Positions 1-5,034 of a stretch of DNA of 5,260 nucleotides are shown here, piece after piece. The notes beneath the pieces were generated by a model that saw only the letters and a list, made by a program, of their open reading frames with translations, was not told the origin of the DNA and did no database searches. Source of the DNA: Adhaeribacter sp. (lineage in GTDB: Bacteria > Bacteroidota > Bacteroidia > Cytophagales > Hymenobacteraceae); contig JAQBNV010000456.1 of NCBI GenBank assembly GCA_028288395.1, forward strand, positions 1 to 5,260, read 5' to 3'. How positions within the stretch are numbered: position 1 is the first letter of the stretch; each line of letters opens with the position of its first letter. Made by a program: the position numbers and the translations under genes.

Positions 1-121
1 GGGCATAATCCTGCTTCACTTGCGTATATTCCGGTTCCCAGGACGCCTCGCCGCTTTCGGGTTGCCGCAGTACCGGTTCAAAGGCCTGTAGGAAAAAATC
101 AAACTTCTTTACTGAGGCCAC
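1..121 (-). pseudogene. In-frame 3' continuation of the DUF6687-like gene, cut by the left edge
   Basis: Directly after the TAA at 125-127 the same minus-strand frame stays open to the window edge, with a possible GTG restart at 121-119, three bases after the stop. It encodes about 40 residues beginning VASVKKFDFFLQAF and running through a Trp-Glu-Pro-Glu-Tyr segment. From memory of the family, the N-terminal part normally continues into a KFDYFL-like helix and then a W-x-x-E-Y segment, so this looks like the missing C-terminal part of the protein encoded at 125-559. Alternatives are a separate gene restarted at GTG by translational coupling, or a sequencing error that made the TAA. The continuous frame is seen; the family link and the loss by nonsense mutation are inferred. 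Confidence 0.55.
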
Positions 122-124
122 TAC

Positions 125-559
125 TTAGCTTTCAGCGGTTTTACTCGCGCCAAAGGGCGGATAAAAAAGTTCTTTTTCTTTCGCGTTTATCCAGCAAACC
201 AGTTGCAGCGCCTGGTCGGCGGCCGGGTGGTCGAGGTTTAACTCCCGGAAATCGCCGATGACAGCCATATGGCGCAAAACAGGTTCGTAAGCCAAAGCCA
301 GCTGCGGGTTAAGTAAAGCCCAAACCCCCACAAAGCCATCAATATCAAAATGGTTAGCGGTTACATATTCAAAATCGAGGTTAAAACCGGGCGTGCGCAG
401 GGCATTCAGCACAATATCGGCACTGGTATCGCCTTGCACTTCGGCCGGCGTAGGTGCTCCCCGCCAATGCGCCAACACCAGGCCATTCGGATGCAGGCTA
501 TCCACCACAATGGCTTTCTGGTGTTTTACCTGCGTAAAAGGCAGAAATTTTCGATGCAT
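125..559 (-). CDS. Conserved Bacteroidota protein, DUF6687-like, probably truncated by an in-frame stop
   Basis: This encodes 144 residues from the ATG at 559-557 (MHRKFLPFTQ). The frame can be extended to a TTG at 580, but the ATG places the start where the conserved block FLPFTQVKHQKAIVVDSL begins, so it is preferred. Visible conserved blocks are LAHWRGAPTP, GDTSADIVLNAL, VTANHFDIDGFVGVWALL, IGDFREL and CWINAKEKELFYPPF. I recognise these, from memory, as a family of unknown function (DUF6687-like) common in Bacteroidota and usually well over 200 residues long. The NHFDIDG block loosely recalls the Asp-x-Asp motifs of DHH-type phosphoesterases, but no activity can be assigned. The protein stops shortly after the PPF block, and the frame resumes in 1-121, so this is probably the N-terminal part of a broken gene. 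No strong promoter was found upstream; a weak -7-like TAGATTTA lies in the spacer to the HNH gene. Confidence 0.7.
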   Translation of the reverse strand: MHRKFLPFTQVKHQKAIVVDSLHPNGLVLAHWRGAPTPAEVQGDTSADIVLNALRTPGFNLDFEYVTANHFDIDGFVGVWALLNPQLALAYEPVLRHMAVIGDFRELNLDHPAADQALQLVCWINAKEKELFYPPFGASKTAES

Positions 560-728
560 GCCTGGAGAAGTTATGAGCAAAAAGAAGCTAATTATCCGGC
601 AAGATATTCAGAAAAAATAACCTGCCCGCCTCTTTTGCTTACGGTGAGCATTAATTAATTTATAAATCTAATAACGCAAAGCACAAAAAATATTACCTAA
701 GGCGTATAATTAAAATATTATATTGAGC

Positions 729-1022
729 TTAGTGTCGTTTGCCCCGGCGGTTCTTCAGTACATCTATATTTTTGTTGCGAATCCAGCGGAGGTATTTTTG
801 CAAGGCTTCGGCACGCTGCAAAGCGTTGATGCTGCTGAAATGGCGGGCTAGTTCCTGGTTTGTAAAGTTAAGATGAATGGTGGTGTGGCAGGGCTGGCAT
901 AAGTCTACGGTATCGGAATACTTGCCGCCTTCCTCCCGGGGTAACAAATGGTGTTTCGTTACAAAACTAACCTGCCGGTTGCAAAGCGCGCACTTCGCCG
1001 CCTCCTGCCCTTTCTTTCCCAT
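729..1022 (-). CDS. Small HNH endonuclease-type zinc protein
   Basis: The 97-residue protein has the layout of a stand-alone HNH (beta-beta-alpha metal finger) protein. C11-x2-C14 and C42-x2-C45 form a probable structural zinc site. H24-H25 in TKHHLLP supplies the expected general base, and H46 and H50 in CHTTIH complete the metal-binding helix. The position usually occupied by the central Asn of HNH appears to be Asp37. After the finger comes FTNQELARHF and a helix with W80, then a very basic tail (KNRRGKRH), consistent with nucleic-acid contact. It is probably a cytosolic DNA nuclease, but no methylase, specificity subunit or phage gene lies nearby, so calling it restriction or homing is not justified. 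The start is the ATG at 1022-1020; no Shine-Dalgarno is evident. It is separated from the next minus-strand gene by 169 bp, so it is probably transcribed alone. Confidence 0.85.
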   Translation of the reverse strand: MGKKGQEAAKCALCNRQVSFVTKHHLLPREEGGKYSDTVDLCQPCHTTIHLNFTNQELARHFSSINALQRAEALQKYLRWIRNKNIDVLKNRRGKRH

Positions 1023-1028
1023 CTTAAG

Positions 1029-1063
1029 TAGGTGATAAGTTTTAAGTTATAGGTTGTACGTTA
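1029..1063. repeat. Degenerate heptamer tandem repeat, five units
   Basis: Five consecutive 7-bp units can be read on the plus strand: TAGGTGA, TAAGTTT, TAAGTTA, TAGGTTG, TACGTTA, with consensus TARGTTA. The run begins 7 bp upstream of the HNH gene start codon. If transcription starts further upstream, it would lie in that gene's 5' leader as TAACNTA-like repeats. Degenerate heptamer arrays of this sort are known as dispersed intergenic repeats in several bacterial groups. No function can be read from the sequence. Confidence 0.55.
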
Positions 1064-1131
1064 TATTGCTTTCATCTTCAGAAGTTTAGACTAAGAAGAG
1101 GTTATACTTGATTCTATTCGGCTCCTTAAAG

Positions 1132-1139
1132 CAAACTTA
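1132..1139 (-). promoter_or_regulatory. Candidate -7 element for the HNH gene
   Basis: On the minus strand this reads TAAGTTTG, an exact match to the Bacteroidota -7 consensus TAnnTTTG. The nearest TTG that could serve as a -33 box is 26 bp upstream, longer than the usual 17-23 bp, so support is weak. It would give a leader of about 100 nt that includes the heptamer repeat. Confidence 0.25.
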
Positions 1140-1196
1140 AATAAAGCTTTTCTGTTTTGGCTAAACAAACCGGCTTCACTGCTGCCAGGCATTTAT

Positions 1197-1226
1197 CTGA
1201 TTCTGGTAAATTTATACGTAGCTTTG
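1197..1226 (+). promoter_or_regulatory. Candidate promoter for the MFS transporter
   Basis: TAGCTTTG at 1219-1226 matches the Bacteroidota -7 consensus TAnnTTTG exactly. It is preceded, at the typical 19-bp spacing, by CTG at 1197-1199, one mismatch from the -33 TTG. This predicts a transcript start around 1230-1235 and a leader of about 50 nt before the ATG at 1281. No operator-like palindrome was seen around it. Confidence 0.45.
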
Positions 1227-1280
1227 CCGGCAATAAACAAACCCAGCAGAGCCAAAACCGCTTTTAATTAAAAAATTCAT

Positions 1281-2531
1281 ATGTCTTCTCTAAATAATAG
1301 CCGGCCTTTCCCCTCCAACGAGGAGGATGCGATAGTACCCAAAAAAATAATCCGGGAAGGCTGGTTGTTGCTTATCCTGGCGGCCATCCAGTTTACCCAC
1401 ATCATGGATTTTGTAATTATGATGCCATTGGGTCCGCAATTGATGCGCATATTTAGTATATCCCCGAAAGAATTCGGTTTCCTGGTTTCGGCCTATACCT
1501 TTAGCGCCGCTATTTCGGGCTTTATCAGTACGCTGTTTATAGATAAGTTCGACCGCCGAAACGCTTTGATGAGCTTATACCTGGGATTTATTCTGGGTAC
1601 TTTTTGCTGCGCGATTGCGCCTAATTATGAGCTGCTACTCGTTGCCCGGGTAGTGGCCGGCGCTTTTGGCGGCGTTATCGGGGCCCTGGTTTTTGCCATT
1701 ATCGGCGATGCCATTCCGGAGCACCGGCGGGGTTCGGCTACCGGCAAAGTGATGTCTGCTTTCTCGGTAGCCTCTATCGCGGGTATACCGGTTGGGTTGT
1801 ACCTGGCCAGCCAGCTAAACTGGCACGCGCCTTTCTTTTTACTTACCGGCTTAAGTTTTCTGGTACTGATAGTGGCTTTCCTGGTATTACCGCCCATGAA
1901 AGGGCACCTGACCAACGCTGTTAAAAGTAATCCCTTAGCCGTAGTGGGCGAAATCCTGCGAAATAAAAATTTACTTTGGGCCCTTACGCTTATGGTGATG
2001 CTTACCCTGGCCGGCTTTACGGTGGTGCCTTTTATCAGCCCTTACCTCGTTTCAAACGTGGGTTTTGCCGAAGCAGAATTGGCTTATATGTATATGTTTG
2101 GCGGACTGGCTACTGTGGTTACCTCTCAGATTACGGGCCGCCTGGCCGATAAATACGGGAAGCAACGCGTATTTATTTATACCGCTATTTTTTCAATTAT
2201 TCCGATTTTACTCCTGACCAACCTGAAACCAGCACCACATTTTCTCATTTTGCTGGTGACCACTACTTTTTTTATAGGCTTTGGGGCGCGTTTTGTGCCG
2301 GCCGTTACCCTTATCACCTCCAGTGTAACCCCTAAGCTGCGCGGTAGCTTTATGAGCTTTAACTCTTCTATCCAGCAGCTAGCCTCCGGGTCAGCGGCTT
2401 TTCTGTCAGGACTGATTATTCAGAAAACGGCCAACGGCACTTTGGTACATTTCAATACCATTGGCATTATAGCTTCAGTTGCGACGCTGCTTTGCATCTA
2501 TATAATTCGGCAGTTAAAAGTAGTAAGTTAA
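1281..2531 (+). CDS. MFS transporter, DHA1/AraJ-like efflux type
   Basis: A 416-residue inner-membrane protein of normal length for a 12-helix major facilitator. Predicted helices lie near residues 28-50, 65-85, 97-112, 118-140, 158-177, 185-203, 231-253, 268-285, 298-313, 320-342, 355-380 and 390-410. A central cytoplasmic loop (about 204-230) separates the two halves. Motif A occurs in both halves: IDKFDRRNAL (about 87-96) after helix 2, and GRLADKYGKQRV (about 286-297) after helix 8. Helix 5 carries the antiporter-type motif C as GIPVGLYL (about 168-175). Helix 1 contains MDFVIMMPLGPQLMR, typical of this drug/sugar-efflux branch. It is probably a proton-coupled exporter of small molecules, but the substrate cannot be deduced. 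The ATG at 1281 is preceded by an A/T-rich leader without a Shine-Dalgarno. The hydrophilic N-terminal 25 residues are ordinary. No regulator or partner gene is adjacent. Confidence 0.92.
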   Translation: MSSLNNSRPFPSNEEDAIVPKKIIREGWLLLILAAIQFTHIMDFVIMMPLGPQLMRIFSISPKEFGFLVSAYTFSAAISGFISTLFIDKFDRRNALMSLYLGFILGTFCCAIAPNYELLLVARVVAGAFGGVIGALVFAIIGDAIPEHRRGSATGKVMSAFSVASIAGIPVGLYLASQLNWHAPFFLLTGLSFLVLIVAFLVLPPMKGHLTNAVKSNPLAVVGEILRNKNLLWALTLMVMLTLAGFTVVPFISPYLVSNVGFAEAELAYMYMFGGLATVVTSQITGRLADKYGKQRVFIYTAIFSIIPILLLTNLKPAPHFLILLVTTTFFIGFGARFVPAVTLITSSVTPKLRGSFMSFNSSIQQLASGSAAFLSGLIIQKTANGTLVHFNTIGIIASVATLLCIYIIRQLKVVS

Positions 2532-2533
2532 TA

Positions 2534-2551
2534 AACCGGTAAAAATTGGTT
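2534..2551 (+). terminator. Weak hairpin just after the MFS gene
   Basis: Two bases after the MFS stop, AACCGGT and ATTGGTT can pair as a 7-bp RNA stem (two G-U pairs) around an AAAA loop. No U-tract follows; the next bases are CAAAAACG. It may be a 3' stabilising or weak termination structure rather than a classic intrinsic terminator. Confidence 0.25.
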
Positions 2552-2559
2552 CAAAAACG

Positions 2560-2653
2560 AAAACAGGAAATCACGTAAAAGCGATTGGCTGCACCAGTTA
2601 GCCCGGTCTTAAACTACTTTATACCGGCAGCCCTAAAATAAAAACAGGAAATC
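2560..2653. repeat. 13-bp direct repeat in the spacer upstream of the beta-barrel gene
   Basis: AAAACAGGAAATC occurs exactly at 2560-2572 and again at 2641-2653, 81 bp apart. The word GATTGGCT follows each copy, though at different distances. The rest of this 289-bp spacer (2532-2820) shows no gene. It contains a 7-bp inverted repeat, AATCAAG/CTTGATT, at 2664-2685, and a near -7 element TAAATTTA at 2780-2787 lacking a good -33 box. The role of the repeat is unknown; it could be a binding site pair or remnant duplication. Confidence 0.35.
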
Positions 2654-2820
2654 GGGGTTAAGAAATCAAGGTACTGCGCTTGATTGGCTTGGGGCTCCTG
2701 GCATTAAACTTGCTCAATAGACCCGATACCGTCAGGCCTAACCAACCGGGAATATTACGTATAAACCATTTTGTCAATTTAAATTTATGCGGTGAACTGC
2801 CGCCGCCCTTGCTATATTCT

Positions 2821-3381
2821 ATGAAAAAATATTCTTTTCTGCTGGTTGTTCTGCTGCTTACCGTATATTCTGCTTCGGCCCAAAAATACCGCACTACGCT
2901 GGGGGCCCGGCTTGGTCGTAATGATTTTGGCATTTCGCTGCAACAGAAAGTAATGGATGAGGTAACCCTGCAGGGAATAGTAGGACTGGGTGGCCGCGAA
3001 GTAGATGGCACTCTTTTAGTAGAAAAGCATTTTCCTATTTTGGGCAAAGCCTTCAATTACTACGTAGGTGCCGGGGCCCACATAGGCAGCTTAAAAGATT
3101 ACGGCGCCTTTTACGGGGCCGATGTTATACTGGGCACGGAACTGAAACTGCCCTTATTCCCGATGGTGGTGTCGCTGGATATAAAGCCAGCCATCCACGC
3201 CAGCCATTCCGACTGGTTTTCGTTTGACGGAGGCTTTACCCTGCGCTACATTCTGGTAAAAGAAAAGGTAGAGAAGAAACGGTTTGGCATTTTTGGCGGC
3301 GGTAACAAGGACAATGACCGGGACCGGCGACGGAATAAAAACAGGAAAGAAGAACCAAAACGCCGTTTGTTCGGATTGTAA
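2821..3381 (+). CDS. Exported outer-membrane beta-barrel-like protein with basic C-terminal tail
   Basis: This encodes 186 residues. The ATG at 2821 is chosen because it opens directly onto a signal peptide: MKKYS, a hydrophobic core of about 12 residues, then SASA with probable signal peptidase I cleavage before Gln21. The longer in-frame opening from a TTG at 2680 would bury this signal. The mature part is built of alternating, glycine-rich beta segments (about 24-31, 35-41, 47-58, 62-69, 77-87, 92-107, 113-122, 135-146). The pattern YYVGAGAHIG, ILGTELKLPLFP, LDIKPAIH and FDGGFTLRYIL is the one seen in small outer-membrane barrel proteins of Bacteroidota. Such proteins usually stop soon after the final RY-aromatic strand. 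Here about 40 further residues follow, dense in Lys, Arg, Asp and Asn. No lipobox Cys is present. The function is unknown; a structural or porin-like role in the outer membrane is inferred. Confidence 0.75.
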   Translation: MKKYSFLLVVLLLTVYSASAQKYRTTLGARLGRNDFGISLQQKVMDEVTLQGIVGLGGREVDGTLLVEKHFPILGKAFNYYVGAGAHIGSLKDYGAFYGADVILGTELKLPLFPMVVSLDIKPAIHASHSDWFSFDGGFTLRYILVKEKVEKKRFGIFGGGNKDNDRDRRRNKNRKEEPKRRLFGL

Positions 3382-3472
3382 TAAACCAGCTGAACAACTT
3401 TCCGAATGAGGCATCGTTGAATAAAATCAATTTTGACGGATTAAAACAAAAAATAAATAAACCCTAATTATT

Positions 3473-3868
3473 ATGCAGGACGAACGCACCATTGAAAGTT
3501 TGCTCGATACGCAACAAAAGAAGTTGGCCTTTTTTCAGAATCTGATTTTAGTAGCTGCCGCCGATGGCGTTTTGGAAAACGACGAAAGCCGGTTTTTGCT
3601 GGAAATCGGTAATAAATTAAATCTGACGCCGGAAGAAGTAATGCCCATTGCCGACAACCTGCATCTGCTGTCTTTTATTATACCGGCCGAAGGGTTACAG
3701 AAAACCATGGAGCTGCAAACGCTGGTGCAAATGATGCTGGAAGATGGCAAAATTCACGATCGGGAATATTCACTGTGCCAGGAGTACGCCCACCGCATCG
3801 GTTTTGCCAAAAGTATTCTGGACGACATGATAAAACAACTATCGGGAAATAAAACAGCTATCCGGTAG
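3473..3868 (+). CDS. TerB-like acidic helical protein
   Basis: The 131-residue, apparently all-helical cytosolic protein has the internal two-fold pattern of the TerB/tellurite-resistance-B-like fold. The first half has LVAAADGVLENDE (acidic site D31-G32...E38), and the second has MMLEDGKIHDRE (D91-G92...E98). Both carry DG-x5-E with identical spacing, 60 residues apart. In this family these acidic residues are thought to bind metal ions, and members act in stress or membrane-associated complexes. The remaining ter genes are absent here, so a tellurite role should not be assumed. The start at ATG 3473 follows an A-rich leader. The gene lies 91 bp after the beta-barrel gene with no terminator between, so the two may share a transcript that ends at the 3977-4030 hairpin. 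The C-terminal KQLSGNKTAIR looks disordered. Confidence 0.7.
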   Translation: MQDERTIESLLDTQQKKLAFFQNLILVAAADGVLENDESRFLLEIGNKLNLTPEEVMPIADNLHLLSFIIPAEGLQKTMELQTLVQMMLEDGKIHDREYSLCQEYAHRIGFAKSILDDMIKQLSGNKTAIR

Positions 3869-3976
3869 CCCGATACAGTGGTTAAAAACCTTTAAGCACC
3901 TTTCGTAAACCTTGGTGCCGACAGCCACCGAACTTGTACGAGATAGCCGCTGCACAACCATAAAACAATGTGCTAC

Positions 3977-4030
3977 AATAAATAAAGGCCCTTTGCCCAT
4001 ACTGATGCGGGCAAAGGGCCTTTATTTATT
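3977..4030. terminator. Strong bidirectional intrinsic terminator
   Basis: A perfect 22-bp inverted repeat (arms 3977-3998 and 4009-4030) encloses a 10-base loop, ATACTGATGC. The inner stem is GC-rich (GGCCCTTTGCCC against GGGCAAAGGGCC), and the outer part is AATAAATAAA against TTTATTTATT. A U-rich tail therefore forms in either direction. It lies 108 bp after the TerB-like gene and would also stop transcription arriving from the minus-strand gene at 4238-4717. Confidence 0.9.
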
Positions 4031-4072
4031 AAAAATTTAGGTTTGCAATTTTCACCCTTAACCAGCGGGCAA

Positions 4073-4102
4073 AATAAAAGCACGCTTAAGCGTGCTTTTA
4101 TT
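4073..4102. terminator. Second bidirectional intrinsic terminator
   Basis: A perfect palindrome with 15-base arms is centred between 4087 and 4088. As RNA it forms a 13-bp stem with AAGCACGC pairing to GCGTGCTT around a TTAA loop. AATAAAA precedes it and TTTTATT follows, so a U-rich tract is available in both directions. It sits 42 bp beyond the first terminator and 135 bp from the end of the convergent minus-strand gene, for which it is the nearer terminator. Confidence 0.88.
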
Positions 4103-4237
4103 CTAAATGTGAACACACAAACAAAAAACTACTTATTCTCTTTTTTTAACCTCTTTAAATTTGTTTAGGGTTAATCAATATTTTGCTGCCTCAATGGCTA
4201 TAAAATCTTTCTGCTATATCGCCTAATCTTTATTATC

Positions 4238-4717
4238 TTAGGCAATAAATTCGTAATTCTTCAGATACAACCGGCCTTCGATGGTCAGTTTAACCAAGAG
4301 TTTATCGTTTAATACTTTTGCTTCAATCCAGCTTTGTTTTAAAAGGAAACGGGTGAATTCTACGAGTTGTACCCACTTTTTATTTTCCAGGCCAGGTAGT
4401 TCTGAAATATTATGAAATTTTTCCGGCTCGCAGTTGAGCATGTTCAGCACAATCTGGGTCAGGGTAAATACTTCTTCGGGCGCGACCTGCTGGATACCCC
4501 AGGTATTTATAGCTGCATTAAACGTATTCTGTACTTCGTAACGATAATAGGTGCGCAGATAACCGCGTTCTGCTAATTCCAAACCGATAACATCGCTCTG
4601 ATGTTGTTCGCCCATAGAATCCAGGTAACCAGAAATATCCCACAGGTGACCGGGTTTTTCTTGCTCATTGATATAAAGCCAGGCCAACGTTTTGTTTAAG
4701 ATTTCAGACGTGTTCAT
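4238..4717 (-). CDS. Uncharacterised protein with tandem winged-helix-like pattern
   Basis: The 159-residue soluble protein is not recognised as a named family. No signal peptide or membrane segment is present. The N-terminal half looks like a winged-helix domain: helix ILNKTLAWLY (about 6-15), helix HLWDISGYL (24-32), a recognition-like helix with SDVIGLELAERGYL (41-54), then beta-rich TYYRYEVQ. The second half repeats the style, with FTLTQIVLNML (84-94), WVQLVEFTRFLLKQSW (115-130) and a closing wing with VKLTIEGRLYLKNY. The LTIEGRLYL ending is typical of winged-helix domains. A DNA-binding or protein-interaction role is inferred only from this pattern. The start is the ATG at 4717-4715, 22 bases after a good -7 promoter element. 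It is monocistronic: terminators lie downstream and a promoter upstream. A 6-bp hairpin, GCCTAA/TTAGGC (4221-4243), overlaps its stop codon. Confidence 0.75.
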   Translation of the reverse strand: MNTSEILNKTLAWLYINEQEKPGHLWDISGYLDSMGEQHQSDVIGLELAERGYLRTYYRYEVQNTFNAAINTWGIQQVAPEEVFTLTQIVLNMLNCEPEKFHNISELPGLENKKWVQLVEFTRFLLKQSWIEAKVLNDKLLVKLTIEGRLYLKNYEFIA

Positions 4718-4739
4718 GAATTAGCAGATTTTATTAAGA

Positions 4740-4747
4740 CAAACTTA
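4740..4747 (-). promoter_or_regulatory. Candidate -7 element for the 4238-4717 gene
   Basis: On the minus strand this reads TAAGTTTG, an exact match to TAnnTTTG. At the normal 19-bp spacing upstream is TTT (within a run of five T), a partial match to the -33 TTG. Transcription would begin near 4733 and leave a very short leader of about 16 nt. Confidence 0.4.
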
Positions 4748-4963
4748 CAATCAACTTAGCCCAATAAAAAGGACAGTGTGGGCTCATTTGTAACATGACA
4801 TTTAGGGAATATTTTTTTTTAAATATTGCCTTTTATGCGTTATGAGTGGAATTTATTTACGTGATACTGCACAATACTATAAGCATCTGTAACAAACCGT
4901 TTTTTACAAAATTATTATTTTTAGTATATCTGACGCCCAAAAAGCTGCTTATTAAGAAATAGT
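4748..4963. other. AT-rich spacer without a supportable gene
   Basis: This is the bulk of the spacer between the two rightmost minus-strand genes. It holds a run of nine T flanked by AATATTT/AAATATT complementary arms (4808-4827) and an imperfect 8-bp hairpin at 4889-4907 without a U-tract. The only start-led frame noticed is 16 codons long (4842-4892, plus). No coding, tRNA or repeat-array signal is evident. Confidence 0.5.
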
Positions 4964-5019
4964 ACAAAAAAAGCCGGTTGCTTTCCGCTTTAGAAAGCAA
5001 CCGGATTTCCTTTTTTTGT
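4964..5019 (-). terminator. Intrinsic terminator of the rightmost gene
   Basis: A 12-bp perfect stem, CCGGTTGCTTTC with GAAAGCAACCGG (4974-4985 and 4993-5004), closes a 7-base loop. On the minus strand it is followed by C and seven T, a classic U-tract. It lies about 30 bp past the stop at 5035. The flanking arms ACAAAAAAA (4964-4972) and TTTTTTTGT (5011-5019) also pair, so it could work in both directions, but no plus-strand gene runs into it. Confidence 0.9.
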
Positions 5020-5034
5020 TATAAATCCAGAAGC

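Noticed and set aside
573..620. 15-residue plus-strand frame (MSKKKLIIRQ...)
   Set aside because: It is too short, lacks a promoter, and its lysine-rich content reflects A-rich spacer sequence.
350..658. Plus-strand open frames opposite the DUF6687-like gene
   Set aside because: They lie antisense to a frame with clear conserved blocks, show low-complexity translations with no domain, and have no promoter; they are shadows.
1625..1915. Minus-strand frame inside the MFS gene
   Set aside because: It is fully contained in a strongly supported transporter gene and its translation has no recognisable features.
2680..2820. N-terminal extension of the beta-barrel gene from a TTG
   Set aside because: It would place 47 unconserved residues before an intact signal peptide beginning at the ATG at 2821.
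2658..3056. Minus-strand frame overlapping the beta-barrel gene
   Set aside because: It is antisense to a gene with a clear signal peptide; its Ser/Pro/Arg-rich translation is typical of a shadow frame.
3335..3348. Third partial copy of the ATAAAAACAGGAAA word inside the beta-barrel gene
   Set aside because: It is explained by Lys/Asn/Arg codons in the basic tail and need not be related to the spacer repeat.
3154..3430. Two minus-strand frames opposite the 3' end of the beta-barrel gene
   Set aside because: They overlap each other in different frames and show no domain or start signal.
3896..3918. GCACC/GGTGC inverted repeat after the TerB-like gene
   Set aside because: Only 5 bp pair, with a 13-base loop and no U-tract; this is expected by chance.
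3839..3961. 40-residue minus-strand frame overlapping the end of the TerB-like gene
   Set aside because: It begins just downstream of the strong terminator on that strand, has no promoter visible and no recognisable motif.
4842..4892. 16-residue plus-strand frame (MSGIYLRDTA...)
   Set aside because: It is isolated in AT-rich spacer DNA without a promoter match or terminator close by; coding cannot be supported.
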